Made by a program: the position numbers and the translations under genes
Notes under the pieces: model-generated
Seen by the model: the letters and a program-made list of their open reading frames with translations, nothing else
Databases searched by the model: none
Told to the model about the DNA's origin: nothing
Part shown: one piece after another, positions 28,004 to 37,117 of the stretch
Layout: each line of letters opens with the position of its first letter
Numbering within the stretch: position 1 is the first letter of the stretch
NCBI RefSeq assembly: GCF_003385455.1
Contig: NZ_QNUF01000005.1
Location: 62,001 to 126,000, forward strand
Direction of reading: 5' to 3'
Source of the DNA: Chryseobacterium rhizosphaerae
Lineage (GTDB): Bacteria; Bacteroidota; Bacteroidia; Flavobacteriales; Weeksellaceae
Length of the DNA: 64,000 bases

Positions 28004-29446
28004 ATGCCAGCCAGACAAAAAACAAAAGTTATTGTTCTTTCTTCATTTTTGATTACTGCAAAGCTTTTATCTCAAGCCCATAATGTTTCTGAAGGGTATC
28101 AAAAGCCTGTAGATCCTGTTGTTGCAAAAAATGTAGAAGAATGGCAGGATCTGAAATTCGGTTTGTTTATGCATTGGGGAACTTACAGTCAATGGGGAAT
28201 TGTTGAAAGCTGGAGCTTATGTCCTGAAGATGAGTCCTGGACTCAGAGAAAGCCCGAACATGGGAAATCGTATTATGAGTATGTGAAAAACTACGAAAAC
28301 CTTCAGACCAGTTTCAATCCTGTAAGGTTTAATCCTCAAAAATGGGCGGATGCCACAAAAAAAGCAGGAATGAAATATGTGGTTTTTACTACAAAACACC
28401 ACGATGGCTTTGCCATGTTTGATACAAAACAGTCCGATTATAAAATAACATCAGCAAAAACCCCGTTTTCTAAGAATCCGAAAGCAGACATTACAAAAGA
28501 AATTTTTAGTACATTCAGAAAAGAAGGTTTTAAAATCGGAGCTTATTTTTCGAAACCTGACTGGCATTCAGACGACTATTGGTGGTCTTACTTTCCACCG
28601 AAAGACAGAAATGTAAATTATGACCCGAAGAAATACCCTGAAAAATGGAAAAGCTTTAAGGACTTTACTTTTAATCAGCTGAATGAGATTACTTCCGGAT
28701 ACGGAAAAATTGATATTCTTTGGCTGGATGGAGGTTGGGTCCGCCCTTTCAATACAATAGATCCAAAAGTAGAGTGGCAGAGGACTATCAAAGTGGAACA
28801 GGATATTGACATGGACAAAATAGGTGCAATGGCCCGTAAAAATCAACCGGGGATTATTATGGTAGACCGTACCGTTCCCGGAAAATGGGAGAATTATATA
28901 ACCCCCGAGCAGGCTGTTCCGGAACAGCCTCTTTCTGTTCCTTGGGAAAGCTGTATCACTATGGGCGATTCTTTCTCCTATGTTCCCAATGACAATTATA
29001 AATCAACTCAAAAAATCATTGAGACCCTGGTGAAAATTATTTCCCGGGGAGGAAATTACCTGATGAATATTGCACCGGGGCCCGATGGTGATTATGATGC
29101 CGTGGTTTACGAAAGGTTAAAAGAAATTTCCGGATGGATGGAGAAAAACCAATCGGCGGTATTTGCAACAAGAAGCGTAGCCCCTTATCATGAAGGTGAA
29201 TTTTATTATACCCGGAGCAAAGATGGCAATACTTTAAATATTTTCCATCTGGATACCCAGTCAGAATACCGGGCTCCGTCAGAGCTTACCTTTGCTATTC
29301 CAGAACAATTCACTCCAACATCACTGAAAATTCTCGGTATTTCTTCTCAAGTTCAATGGAAGAAAAACGGAAATACAATTAAAGTACAGCTTCCGCAAGA
29401 CCGGACAGCATTAAAATATGCTGCTGTCATTCAGGTAAGGCAGTAA
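28004..29446 (+). CDS. Alpha-L-fucosidase, GH29
   Basis: 480 residues. The N-terminal stretch (about 1-25, KVIVLSSFLITAKLLSQA) is a probable signal peptide. The GH29 catalytic barrel is clear from FGLFMHWGTYSQWG, KYVVFTTKHHDGFAMFDT, and DILWLDGGW, where D242 is the expected nucleophile. A C-terminal beta domain follows from about residue 390. The enzyme removes alpha-linked L-fucose from glycans, in the periplasm or at the surface. It stands alone: no SusCD pair or other glycosidase is next to it. A terminator follows at 29460. Confidence 0.92.
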   Translation: MPARQKTKVIVLSSFLITAKLLSQAHNVSEGYQKPVDPVVAKNVEEWQDLKFGLFMHWGTYSQWGIVESWSLCPEDESWTQRKPEHGKSYYEYVKNYENLQTSFNPVRFNPQKWADATKKAGMKYVVFTTKHHDGFAMFDTKQSDYKITSAKTPFSKNPKADITKEIFSTFRKEGFKIGAYFSKPDWHSDDYWWSYFPPKDRNVNYDPKKYPEKWKSFKDFTFNQLNEITSGYGKIDILWLDGGWVRPFNTIDPKVEWQRTIKVEQDIDMDKIGAMARKNQPGIIMVDRTVPGKWENYITPEQAVPEQPLSVPWESCITMGDSFSYVPNDNYKSTQKIIETLVKIISRGGNYLMNIAPGPDGDYDAVVYERLKEISGWMEKNQSAVFATRSVAPYHEGEFYYTRSKDGNTLNIFHLDTQSEYRAPSELTFAIPEQFTPTSLKILGISSQVQWKKNGNTIKVQLPQDRTALKYAAVIQVRQ

Positions 29447-29459
29447 ATACAAAATAAAA

Positions 29460-29482
29460 AAGAGCAGAATGGATCTGCTCTT
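29460..29482. terminator. Terminator between the fucosidase and a convergent surface-protein gene
   Basis: AAGAGCAGA (29460-29468) and TCTGCTCTT (29474-29482) with a five-base loop. A-rich flank on the left serves the minus-strand gene; the plus-strand T tract is weak (TTATAAAA). Confidence 0.7.
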
Positions 29483-29506
29483 ATAAAATATAATATTTTA
29501 AAATCT

Positions 29507-30388
29507 TTAGTATTTTCTGGCCAACAGAAGGTTCAGTAAGAAGGTACCAGTCCAGTTACTGTTGTTGGTACCGTTAGCTCCAATGAAATCTATACGGGCA
29601 ACAGATACGGTAAGTCTGGTTTTTCCACTTGTTCCGTTATTAGCAAGACTTACAAATGATGCTGTAAATACATCAGGAAAACTTGAATTATTTCCTGCTG
29701 TAAGAATAGGGTACATATTGGTTACGTTGAAAGGGGCTCCCTGATATTCATAAACAATAGTCATTCTACTTGTATTGGAATACGAAGCTGTATGGGCATT
29801 GGTTACTGATGATTTACTGATAATCCACCATAGATCTGTTCCTGATCCGGTATCATAAGAAGTATTGGCATGGTTTGTCCAGTCTGCAACTCCCGGTGAT
29901 CCGTTTCCATGAGGAGGAATAGACAATTGAGAACCGTAAATCTCCACGTTACTTGGCTTAGGAAGAACGGTAAAAGAGAGATCCCAAGTTCCACCAGTAG
30001 TATTCGCATTGTTCACTACTTCCGCATAAGCTCCTACCGGCACTACAAAAGAAGGAACAGGAACACTGTCTATTCTCAAAGTATTACCTCCGGAAGGTTG
30101 AATGGTAAGGTTAGAGGTAGAAATATTTTTAATTTTATAAATCCTACCAGTATAGCTGCTTGTTCCACTTCCAATAACCGGAAGCGTAAAAGTGGTATTA
30201 CCTGTCCCGTTATAGGTAATATAATGATCAGTAGCGGTAATAGCATATGTGTTCGTTGTTACTTCCTTGTAGCCCGCTCTCAGAGATCCGTTTACTGCTA
30301 AAGTACTGTTGGGAGTTGAGGTGTTAATACCAACCTGTGCATTCAGCGTAAGTGCCCCGAATAAGAAAATCGAAATGTATTTTTTCAT
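29507..30388 (-). CDS. Secreted surface protein with AQVGINT N-terminal module
   Basis: 293 residues from the ATG at 30388 (MKKYISIFLFGALTLNAQ signal); ATG 30394 is two codons earlier and the frame is open to 30475. The mature end QVGINTSTPNSTLAVNGSLR repeats the module of the protein at 11071-11862. Residues 40-130 are Thr/Gly/Asn-rich beta units. The C-terminal part (about 150-293) has no family that I recognise. No type IX sorting domain is seen. It is probably a surface or appendage-associated protein. A perfect TATTTTTG box lies on the minus strand at 30420-30413. Confidence 0.7.
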   Translation of the reverse strand: MKKYISIFLFGALTLNAQVGINTSTPNSTLAVNGSLRAGYKEVTTNTYAITATDHYITYNGTGNTTFTLPVIGSGTSSYTGRIYKIKNISTSNLTIQPSGGNTLRIDSVPVPSFVVPVGAYAEVVNNANTTGGTWDLSFTVLPKPSNVEIYGSQLSIPPHGNGSPGVADWTNHANTSYDTGSGTDLWWIISKSSVTNAHTASYSNTSRMTIVYEYQGAPFNVTNMYPILTAGNNSSFPDVFTASFVSLANNGTSGKTRLTVSVARIDFIGANGTNNSNWTGTFLLNLLLARKY

Positions 30389-30874
30389 ATTCATTTTTTT
30401 TAATTGTTTGTACAAAAATATAAAAAATTCATACGTAATTTGCTTTATGTTAAACATTTTATATATTCTTAACATAAATCTCCAATGCGTGATATTTAAT
30501 ATTTATTAGACTTATTTTTAAACAAGCTTATAGGTAATTCACTCATTTTCTGAAAGATAATAGCTATAATGCTATCGAAAATAACCTTCACAAATGATCC
30601 ACTCACTTTCTCTATTCATCAGTAATCAAGATGGCTTTTTTTGTCTTTTGCAGACTATTTTAGATTTTTTTTTCAAGTAAAAATAGTAGATGTTTTATAT
30701 TTTTATGGTGCCGGAATGAAAATTAATGGAAAATAAATTATAAATATATTTTATTGTATAATCTTAAATGCAATTTTTTGAATATGGTATAGTATGTGCA
30801 TTCTTATGATGAATATGAATAATTTTAATTCAATATAATTAATTGATTAATATTATTTTAAAAATATAAACATC
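30389..30874. other. AT-rich intergenic region, one promoter box seen
   Basis: The -7 box of the surface-protein gene lies at 30413-30420 on the minus strand. The remaining 450 bases are very AT-rich. A word TCACTCATTTTCT / TCACTCACTTTCT occurs twice, near 30539 and 30601. I see no credible ORF or terminator. Confidence 0.5.
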
Positions 30875-31138
30875 ATGAATAAGTTATTTATTTCCACGTT
30901 GTTGGTACTAGGTTTATCAATGAATGTTTGTGCCCAAAAACGTCCACCTCTTCCTCCACATCCGTCAAAAACTGAGCTGGTAGATGCTAAAATGCGTGAA
31001 CTCGATAAAAGATACAATACTGAAAAGAAATTGATTTTGAATCATCCGCTTGCGACCAAACAGATGAAAAGAGATCAATTAAAAGCTTTAAATAAAAGAT
31101 ATCAAAGTGAGAAACGATTGCTTAGAAGTCTTAAATAA
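30875..31138 (+). CDS. Small secreted charged protein with internal repeat
   Basis: 87 residues: a signal peptide (MNKLFISTLLVLGLSMNVCAQ) then a Pro-rich linker (KRPPLPPHPSK) and a helical, strongly basic body. The body holds two copies of one unit, ELDKRYNTEKKLI and ALNKRYQSEKRLL, separated by about 17 residues. I do not recognise a family. It is probably periplasmic and may bind nucleic acid or another acidic partner, but that is only suggested by charge. It stands alone before the lipoamide dehydrogenase region. Confidence 0.7.
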   Translation: MNKLFISTLLVLGLSMNVCAQKRPPLPPHPSKTELVDAKMRELDKRYNTEKKLILNHPLATKQMKRDQLKALNKRYQSEKRLLRSLK

Positions 31139-31173
31139 TATGGATTTCTTGCACTTATTAAAATAAGATAAGT

Positions 31174-31205
31174 CAAATTTCACATATTTGATTTTGTGAA
31201 ATTTG
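31174..31205. repeat. Perfect inverted repeat upstream of the terminator
   Basis: CAAATTTCAC (31174-31183) and GTGAAATTTG (31196-31205) with a 12-base spacer. It may be an operator or a processing hairpin. No T-run follows, so it is not a terminator. Confidence 0.45.
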
Positions 31206-31227
31206 TAATTCTCTATATGATTTATTG

Positions 31228-31258
31228 AAAAAGGGCGCTATTGTGTGCTCTTTTTTTT
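31228..31258 (+). terminator. Terminator after the small secreted protein
   Basis: AAAAAGGGCGC (31228-31238) pairs with GTGCTCTTTTT (31245-31255) with two G-T pairs, followed by a T run. Confidence 0.7.
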
Positions 31259-31365
31259 GTTTAAAATTAAATAGAATAAGCTTGATAATGCATTTTCAGA
31301 TCAATTTCCAGAAACATGAAACATCCAATATTTTTCCTTAAATTCGCATAAAAATTTTTAAAGTA

Positions 31366-32754
31366 ATGAATTACGATATTATTGTCATTGGAAGTGGTCC
31401 TGGTGGATATGTTACTGCGATCAGAGCAGCACAGTTGGGTTTCAAAACCGCAATTATCGAGAAAGAAAACTTAGGAGGGATTTGCCTTAACTGGGGATGT
31501 ATTCCTACTAAAGCTTTATTGAAATCTGCTCAGGTTTTTCATTATATTAACCATGCTGAAGATTACGGATTGAATAAAGTGGAAGCTAGCTTTGAGTTCC
31601 CGAATGTTATTCAGAGAAGCCGTGGGGTAGCCAGCAAAATGAGCAAAGGAATCGAATTCTTAATGAAAAAGAACAAGATTGACGTAATTCTTGGTACAGC
31701 AACTGTTCAGAAAGGTAAAAAAGTTTCTGTTACAGATAAAGATGGTAAAGTAACTGAATATTCAGGAAGCCATATTATCATTGCTACAGGAGCTCGTTCA
31801 AGAGAATTACCAAACTTGCCACAAGACGGTAAAAAAGTAATCGGATACAGACAGGCATTATCTCTTCCTGAGCAGCCAAAATCTATGATTGTTGTAGGTT
31901 CTGGAGCAATTGGAGTAGAATTTGCCGATTTCTATAATACAATGGGAACAAAAGTAACTGTTGTAGAATTTATGCCAAATATCGTTCCTGTAGAAGACGA
32001 GGAAATCTCTAAGCACTTAGAGAAATCTCTGAAGAAGACAGGAATTGAAATCATGACCAACGCTTCTGTAGAAAGTGTGGATACAAGTGGAGAAGGAGTA
32101 AAAGCTACTGTAAAAACAGCTAACGGAACTATTACCTTGGAAGCTGATATCTTATTATCTGCTGTAGGTATTGCTGCGAACATCGAAAACATCGGTTTAG
32201 AAGAAGTAGGAATCCAAACGGATAAAGGAAGAGTTTTAGTAAATGAATGGTACGAAACTTCAGTACCGGGTTACTATGCGATTGGAGATATCATCCCAAC
32301 TCAGGCATTAGCTCACGTAGCTTCAGCAGAAGGAATCACTTGTGTTGAGAAAATCAAAGGATTACACGTTGAAAAAATCGACTATGGTAATATTCCTGGA
32401 TGTACTTACTGTCACCCTGAAGTAGCTTCTGTAGGTCTTACAGAAAAGCAGGCTAAGGAAAAAGGATACGAAATCAAAGTAGGTAAATTCCCTCTTTCTG
32501 CAAGTGGTAAAGCTACTGCAAACGGAAATACAGATGGTTTCATCAAAGTTATTTTTGACGCTAAATACGGAGAATGGTTAGGATGTCATATGATTGGTGA
32601 AGGAGTAACTGATATGGTTGCTGAAGCTGTGGTAGCAAGAAAACTTGAAACTACAGGTCATGAGATCATCAAGTCTATTCACCCTCACCCAACTGTTTCT
32701 GAGGCGATCATGGAAGCAGCAGCAGCAGCTTACGGTGAAGTGATTCACATTTAA
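31366..32754 (+). CDS. lpdA: Dihydrolipoyl dehydrogenase (E3)
   Basis: 462 residues. FAD-binding GSGPGG at the N terminus, the redox-active disulfide C40-LNWG-C45 in GGICLNWGCIPTK, the second Rossmann GSGAIGVEFADF, and the C-terminal active pair H441/E446 (HPHPTVSEAIMEA) are all intact. It reoxidises dihydrolipoamide on 2-oxoacid dehydrogenase and glycine cleavage complexes and passes electrons to NAD, in the cytoplasm. The fused E1 at 12474 is a possible partner. It is a single-gene unit with its own terminator at 32793. Codon use is clean and regular, as in highly expressed genes. Confidence 0.95.
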   Translation: MNYDIIVIGSGPGGYVTAIRAAQLGFKTAIIEKENLGGICLNWGCIPTKALLKSAQVFHYINHAEDYGLNKVEASFEFPNVIQRSRGVASKMSKGIEFLMKKNKIDVILGTATVQKGKKVSVTDKDGKVTEYSGSHIIIATGARSRELPNLPQDGKKVIGYRQALSLPEQPKSMIVVGSGAIGVEFADFYNTMGTKVTVVEFMPNIVPVEDEEISKHLEKSLKKTGIEIMTNASVESVDTSGEGVKATVKTANGTITLEADILLSAVGIAANIENIGLEEVGIQTDKGRVLVNEWYETSVPGYYAIGDIIPTQALAHVASAEGITCVEKIKGLHVEKIDYGNIPGCTYCHPEVASVGLTEKQAKEKGYEIKVGKFPLSASGKATANGNTDGFIKVIFDAKYGEWLGCHMIGEGVTDMVAEAVVARKLETTGHEIIKSIHPHPTVSEAIMEAAAAAYGEVIHI

Positions 32755-32792
32755 GACATAGAAAAAGAGCAAAACTCTTTATTAATGATATA

Positions 32793-32819
32793 AAACCACA
32801 GATTTTGTCTGTGGTTTTT
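32793..32819 (+). terminator. Terminator after lpdA
   Basis: AAACCACAGA (32793-32802), loop TTTTG, TCTGTGGTTT (32808-32817), then TTC. It lies between lpdA and the S9 peptidase gene, whose ATG is at 32855. Confidence 0.85.
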
Positions 32820-32854
32820 CTATTAAAAATACCTAATTTCGGTAAAAAATTAAC

Positions 32855-34798
32855 ATGAGGAATAAATCTATCATAGCCGCTTTTGCTTTAGCAGGAACAC
32901 TCTTCTCTGCACAGGAAAAAAATGAATTTGTAGCTCCCAATGAAAACCTTGTTGCACAAAATATTCTGCCAATTCCCAAAAGTTTAGGCCAGAGTCTTAA
33001 AAAATATTCTGAAAGCAGAAATGCCTCTCTGGCAGATATACATCCGAACGGAAATGAAATTATTGCCGTTACCCGTTTTGCATCTACCAATCAGCTGTAT
33101 AGAATTGCTATGCCTATGGGGGCCAGAAGACAGATCACCTTCTTTGATGAACCTGTTAATATTGCTTCTTATGAGCCCACAAAAGGGGAATACCTGGTCT
33201 ATTCAAAAGATACGGGAGGAAACGAATTCGGGCAGCTTTATACATTAAACCTCAAAACATTGGAATCTAAACTGCTTACCGATGGAGGAAGAACCCAAAA
33301 TGGTGGTATTACCTGGAAAAAAGACGGTTCAGGATTTTATTTTACCTCCACCAAAAGAAATGGGGGTGACCGTGATATTTATTATATGAATCCCTTAAAA
33401 CCTGAAGAAACCAAGCCTGTTCTGGAACTTAAAGGTGGTGGATGGGGAATCAGTGATATTTCTGATGATCATAAGAAGCTGCTGATCACAGAATATGTCT
33501 CTGCCAATGATTCTTATCTGTATATCTACGATACGGAAACAAAAAAATTAGAACCCGTTACGGACAGAAAGGAAAAAGGAATTGTTCAGCTTAATGCTTC
33601 TTTCGGTAAAAATCCTGATGAAATCTACTATATTACAGACAGGGATAATGAGTTCAGCAGACTGGCTGTATTCAATCTAAAAACAAAAAAGATCAGCTAT
33701 CTGACGACTTCTATTCCATGGAACGTAGAAAATTATGATCTTTCTAAAGATAAATCCAGACTTTCTTTCATTACCAATGAGAGTGGGATCAATAAACTGT
33801 ATCTAATGAATACAGATAACCGGAAATATACACCTGTAAGCGATATTCCTGTTGGACTTATCGGTGGCGGAAAATTTTCAGGAGATGGAAAATCCCTGTA
33901 TTTCTCACAGTCGGCAGCTAATTCAGGATCAGATATCTATAAAATGGATATAGCTTCTCAAAATATTGAAAAATGGACAGAAAGTGAGCAGGGAGAAATG
34001 CAGTCTGCAGATATGGCTGTTCCAAAACTGATAGAATGGAAAAGTTTTGACGGTATGAAAATTACAGGATTCTACTATCCTGCGCCAGCAAAGTTTACCG
34101 GGAAAAGACCGGTTCTGATTTCAATTCACGGAGGTCCGGAAGGACAGTCTATGGCTACATCACTTGGGCAGGCCAATTATTTCCCCAATGAAATGGGCAT
34201 CGCAATGATTGCACCTAATGTAAGAGGATCTTCAGGCTTCGGAAAGACTTATATTGCAGCAGATAACGGATATTTGAGAATGAACTCTGTGAAAGATATC
34301 GGGGCTTTATTAGATTGGATTACAACACAACCTGAATTGGATAAGGACAGGATTATGATTACAGGAGGAAGTTACGGAGGGTTTATGACGTTGGCTACAG
34401 CATATGAATATGCAGACAGAATCAGATGTTCCATGGATGTAGTAGGGATTTCTGACTTCAATACATTCCTTAAAAATACTGAAGAATACCGAAGAGATCT
34501 GAGAAGAGTAGAATACGGTGATGAAAGAATCCCTAAAATGGCAGAATTCTTCACCAAAATTGCTCCTTTAAATAATATTGATAAGATTAAAAAGCCTATG
34601 TTTATTGTTCAGGGAACCAATGATCCAAGAGTTCCTGTATCAGAAGCTATTCAGATGAGAGATAAGCTGAAAGCTCAGGGAAAAACCGTATGGTATCTGG
34701 AGGCAAAAAATGAAGGCCATGGCTTTAGAAAAAAAGAAAACATCGATTTTCAACGCCTTGCTATGATCAGATTTATGCAGGAATATCTGTTGAAATAA
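32855..34798 (+). CDS. Secreted S9 family serine peptidase (prolyl-oligopeptidase type)
   Basis: 647 residues with a signal peptide (MRNKSIIAAFALAGTLFSAQ). Residues about 40-390 are WD-like/TolB propeller repeats with AREA phrases such as GGWGISDISDDHKKLLITEY. The C-terminal alpha/beta-hydrolase carries GGSYGG (S506), NDPRVP (D590) and NEGHGF (H622), the catalytic triad of acylaminoacyl peptidases and prolyl oligopeptidases. It should cleave short peptides in the periplasm. It stands alone with a terminator at 34820. The family contains several specificities, so exact substrate preference is open. Confidence 0.92.
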   Translation: MRNKSIIAAFALAGTLFSAQEKNEFVAPNENLVAQNILPIPKSLGQSLKKYSESRNASLADIHPNGNEIIAVTRFASTNQLYRIAMPMGARRQITFFDEPVNIASYEPTKGEYLVYSKDTGGNEFGQLYTLNLKTLESKLLTDGGRTQNGGITWKKDGSGFYFTSTKRNGGDRDIYYMNPLKPEETKPVLELKGGGWGISDISDDHKKLLITEYVSANDSYLYIYDTETKKLEPVTDRKEKGIVQLNASFGKNPDEIYYITDRDNEFSRLAVFNLKTKKISYLTTSIPWNVENYDLSKDKSRLSFITNESGINKLYLMNTDNRKYTPVSDIPVGLIGGGKFSGDGKSLYFSQSAANSGSDIYKMDIASQNIEKWTESEQGEMQSADMAVPKLIEWKSFDGMKITGFYYPAPAKFTGKRPVLISIHGGPEGQSMATSLGQANYFPNEMGIAMIAPNVRGSSGFGKTYIAADNGYLRMNSVKDIGALLDWITTQPELDKDRIMITGGSYGGFMTLATAYEYADRIRCSMDVVGISDFNTFLKNTEEYRRDLRRVEYGDERIPKMAEFFTKIAPLNNIDKIKKPMFIVQGTNDPRVPVSEAIQMRDKLKAQGKTVWYLEAKNEGHGFRKKENIDFQRLAMIRFMQEYLLK

Positions 34799-34819
34799 GA
34801 CATTATTTTATCTGAAATA

Positions 34820-34852
34820 AAAACACTCCCGTAAATTTTATGGGAGTGTTTT
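34820..34852 (+). terminator. Terminator after the S9 peptidase
   Basis: AAAACACTCCC (34820-34830) pairs with GGGAGTGTTTT (34842-34852), followed by TATTT. The inner part of the loop can pair further. Confidence 0.85.
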
Positions 34853-35007
34853 TATTTACAATGAAAAGGGGATAAAATAAAACGATACAAATAAATTAAA
34901 TGAACCTATAAACCGGAAATACCTGTTATTTGTTAAAATAATTTTAAAATCAACATATTTATAAAAATTAATCTGATTTTCTCAGCCTGATTTCTTACAT
35001 TTATTCT

Positions 35008-35808
35008 ATGAATTTTGAGAGAGTAGGACTTGTTTTATCAGGAGGTGGTACGAAAGGGATCGCCCATGCAGGAGTATTAAAATTCTTGAAGGAAAAAAAC
35101 ATAGAAGTAGATATCCTTTCATGCTGTAGTGCAGGATCTATCGTAGGATGTCTGCATGCTGTTGGCAAAACACCTGAAGAAATTCTCGAGTTCTTCAATT
35201 CAATTTATTTTTTCAACTGGAAACATTTTACCTTCAACCAGCCAGGATTGGTTTCTTCGGTCATTTTCAGGAATTATCTTAAACCTATTTTTCACGATAT
35301 GAAATTAAAGGATTTGGATATTGAAGTGAAAATTGTAGCCACAGAGCTGGTTTCCGGAACGCAGAAAATTTTTGATGAAAATTTTGAAATAGTAGATGCT
35401 ATTATTGCCTCTTGTTCGATTCCCGGAATCACAACACCTTACATCATTGATGAAGAAATGTATTGTGACGGAGGAGTGCTCAATAATTTTCCGGCAGACA
35501 TTATCAGAGACGAATGCGACAAGCTTATCGGAGTTTTTGTATCACCGCCTCATGATACCAATATTAATGATTTAAAATCAATTAAAGCCATTGTTTCACG
35601 TTCTTATGACCTTCTTTCCTATAGGATCGAAAAAGTGAAGTTTGAGTATTGTGACTGGTTTATTACTTCACAGAAGCTGTCAACATACGGAATGTTTGAG
35701 CGTAGAAAAGACAGGCTGGAGGAAATTTTTGATATTGGGTATAAATCCGCTGCAGAAAGTTTTGAAGCCAGCCAGTATCAGACGGAGCTCAAAAAATTAG
35801 GAACATAA
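35008..35808 (+). CDS. Patatin-like phospholipase family protein
   Basis: 266 residues. LVLSGGGTKGIAHAGVL is the oxyanion-hole loop of patatins, SAGS holds the serine S41, and DGGVLNNFP holds the aspartate D154, the Ser-Asp dyad. The serine motif reads CCSAG, so the first Gly of the usual GxSxG is Cys; the dyad itself is complete. No signal peptide is seen. It should hydrolyse acyl ester bonds of lipids in the cytoplasm or at the inner membrane. It has its own terminator and a single-gene arrangement. Confidence 0.9.
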   Translation: MNFERVGLVLSGGGTKGIAHAGVLKFLKEKNIEVDILSCCSAGSIVGCLHAVGKTPEEILEFFNSIYFFNWKHFTFNQPGLVSSVIFRNYLKPIFHDMKLKDLDIEVKIVATELVSGTQKIFDENFEIVDAIIASCSIPGITTPYIIDEEMYCDGGVLNNFPADIIRDECDKLIGVFVSPPHDTNINDLKSIKAIVSRSYDLLSYRIEKVKFEYCDWFITSQKLSTYGMFERRKDRLEEIFDIGYKSAAESFEASQYQTELKKLGT

Positions 35809-35812
35809 AAAT

Positions 35813-35839
35813 AAATCCTGCATTCATCATGCAGGATTT
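35813..35839 (+). terminator. Terminator after the patatin gene
   Basis: AAATCCTGCA (35813-35822) and TGCAGGATTT (35830-35839), loop of seven, followed by TATC. It also faces the convergent secreted protein gene at 35900. Confidence 0.8.
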
Positions 35840-35899
35840 TATCTGATACAACGTAAAGGAAATATGCTTTATGGATTGAAATCCACGTTGCATCTATTC

Positions 35900-36340
35900 T
35901 TAGTTTTTAACTACCTGCCCGTCCTCACGTACAATTTCACGACCATTTTCGTCATTTACAGTAAGGGTGTAGGGTGCTTTTTTAGGTGAATCGGTAAGAT
36001 AGTTTCTCCAAACCTGATAACTGTACCCCTGATTATTAAAGTCAATATAATAGTTTCCTCCTGTACCGTCAGGAACCAGTTCACCATCACTGATGATCAT
36101 ACTTGGTTTTGCCGTGATTTTAGCATTTGCATTCCATGACTGATACAAATACTTGCCGTTGGGCTGTTTGTCAATTCTTATCTTAAATTTTTTTGTTTTA
36201 ATAATGACCGTTTTGGGTACTTTTTGAAAAGTAGCATAAGAGACTACTCGGTGGTCTTTAGATTCATTCGGAACTTCTTTTGCATATACAAAAGAAAACT
36301 GAGCCAGGCAGAAAGTCCCTAATAAGAAGCTTTTAATCAT
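35900..36340 (-). CDS. Small secreted protein of unknown function
   Basis: 146 residues with a signal peptide (MIKSFLLGTFCLAQFSFVYAK). The mature protein is a single small beta-rich domain with phrases ICTKKFKIRIDKQPNGK-like, YLYQSWNANAKI and YYIDFNNQGYSYQVWR. I recognise no family. It is probably periplasmic. It stands alone between the patatin gene, which converges on it, and a repeat-rich gap of about 780 bases. Confidence 0.7.
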   Translation of the reverse strand: MIKSFLLGTFCLAQFSFVYAKEVPNESKDHRVVSYATFQKVPKTVIIKTKKFKIRIDKQPNGKYLYQSWNANAKITAKPSMIISDGELVPDGTGGNYYIDFNNQGYSYQVWRNYLTDSPKKAPYTLTVNDENGREIVREDGQVVKN

Positions 36341-37117
36341 ATTTTTAAAGGTTATTGGTTACTAATCAGAGTTTCATCAAATATAAAGCCATTTTTAAAG
36401 AGATAAGGTATCGGATAGAATGGAGTTGTCTTTATGCTCTTCAAAAATCCGAAAAGATGAGCTAAGTATAGCAAAGAGAATTAGAAAGCTTAGATTCTTA
36501 CAAGATAAGAGATAGAGAATAGAGTCTACCGATGCCATTGTCATTCCGTAGGAATCTAAACACATATACACAATGAAATCAGAGACTTTTATCAAAATTT
36601 TGATTACATCGGATCTTCGGTTTGTGGTCAAAAATCAAATTAACATCATTAACCACCCCGTCAAAAATTCTTCGAATTTTCGCCACCCCTCCGGAGGAGG
36701 GGAATATAGAAGCTTCCATTGTCATATTCACTATGAAAATCGTAGATTTTGAAAAGCTTAGGTGTACTTTTCAGCAGTGTGATAGTCACTTTATAAATCT
36801 TAAGTGTATAAAGCTTTTGTGATTGATATGTTCTCTCTCGGATTGAGCAGATCAAGCAGATTTTTATTTCTTATTATGCTAACATTCTATACTTAGATTC
36901 CTACGGAATGACAAAATGAGTGGACAGACAAAATCTGTTATTTATAATTCTGAAGGAATCTAGATTTGTATACACAAGAAAATCAAAGCTTTTCATTAAG
37001 CTTAGGTGTACTTTTCAGCAGTGTCATAGGCACTTTAAATCTTAAGTGCCTAAATCTTTTGTGACTTTTGTGGTTGATATTTCTTTCGCAGATTTATCTT
37101 ATTTAAAGCTGTAAATT
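36341..37117. repeat. Repeat-rich, gene-poor intergenic region
   Basis: 777 bases without a credible gene. Two direct copies of an about 80-base unit lie at 36755-36830 and 36998-37080; both begin AAGCTTAGGTGTACTTTTCA and end TTGATAT and are about 85 percent alike by eye. A 20-base inverted pair lies at 36540-36559 and 36893-36912. A hairpin CCCCTCC-GGA-GGAGGGG sits at 36686-36702. The short ORFs in both strands here have no family character. The region looks like degenerate small mobile or palindromic elements. Confidence 0.65.

Noticed and set aside
36395-36855. Short ORFs in the repeat-rich region
   Set aside because: They read through repeats and hairpins and lack any recognisable domain or start context.
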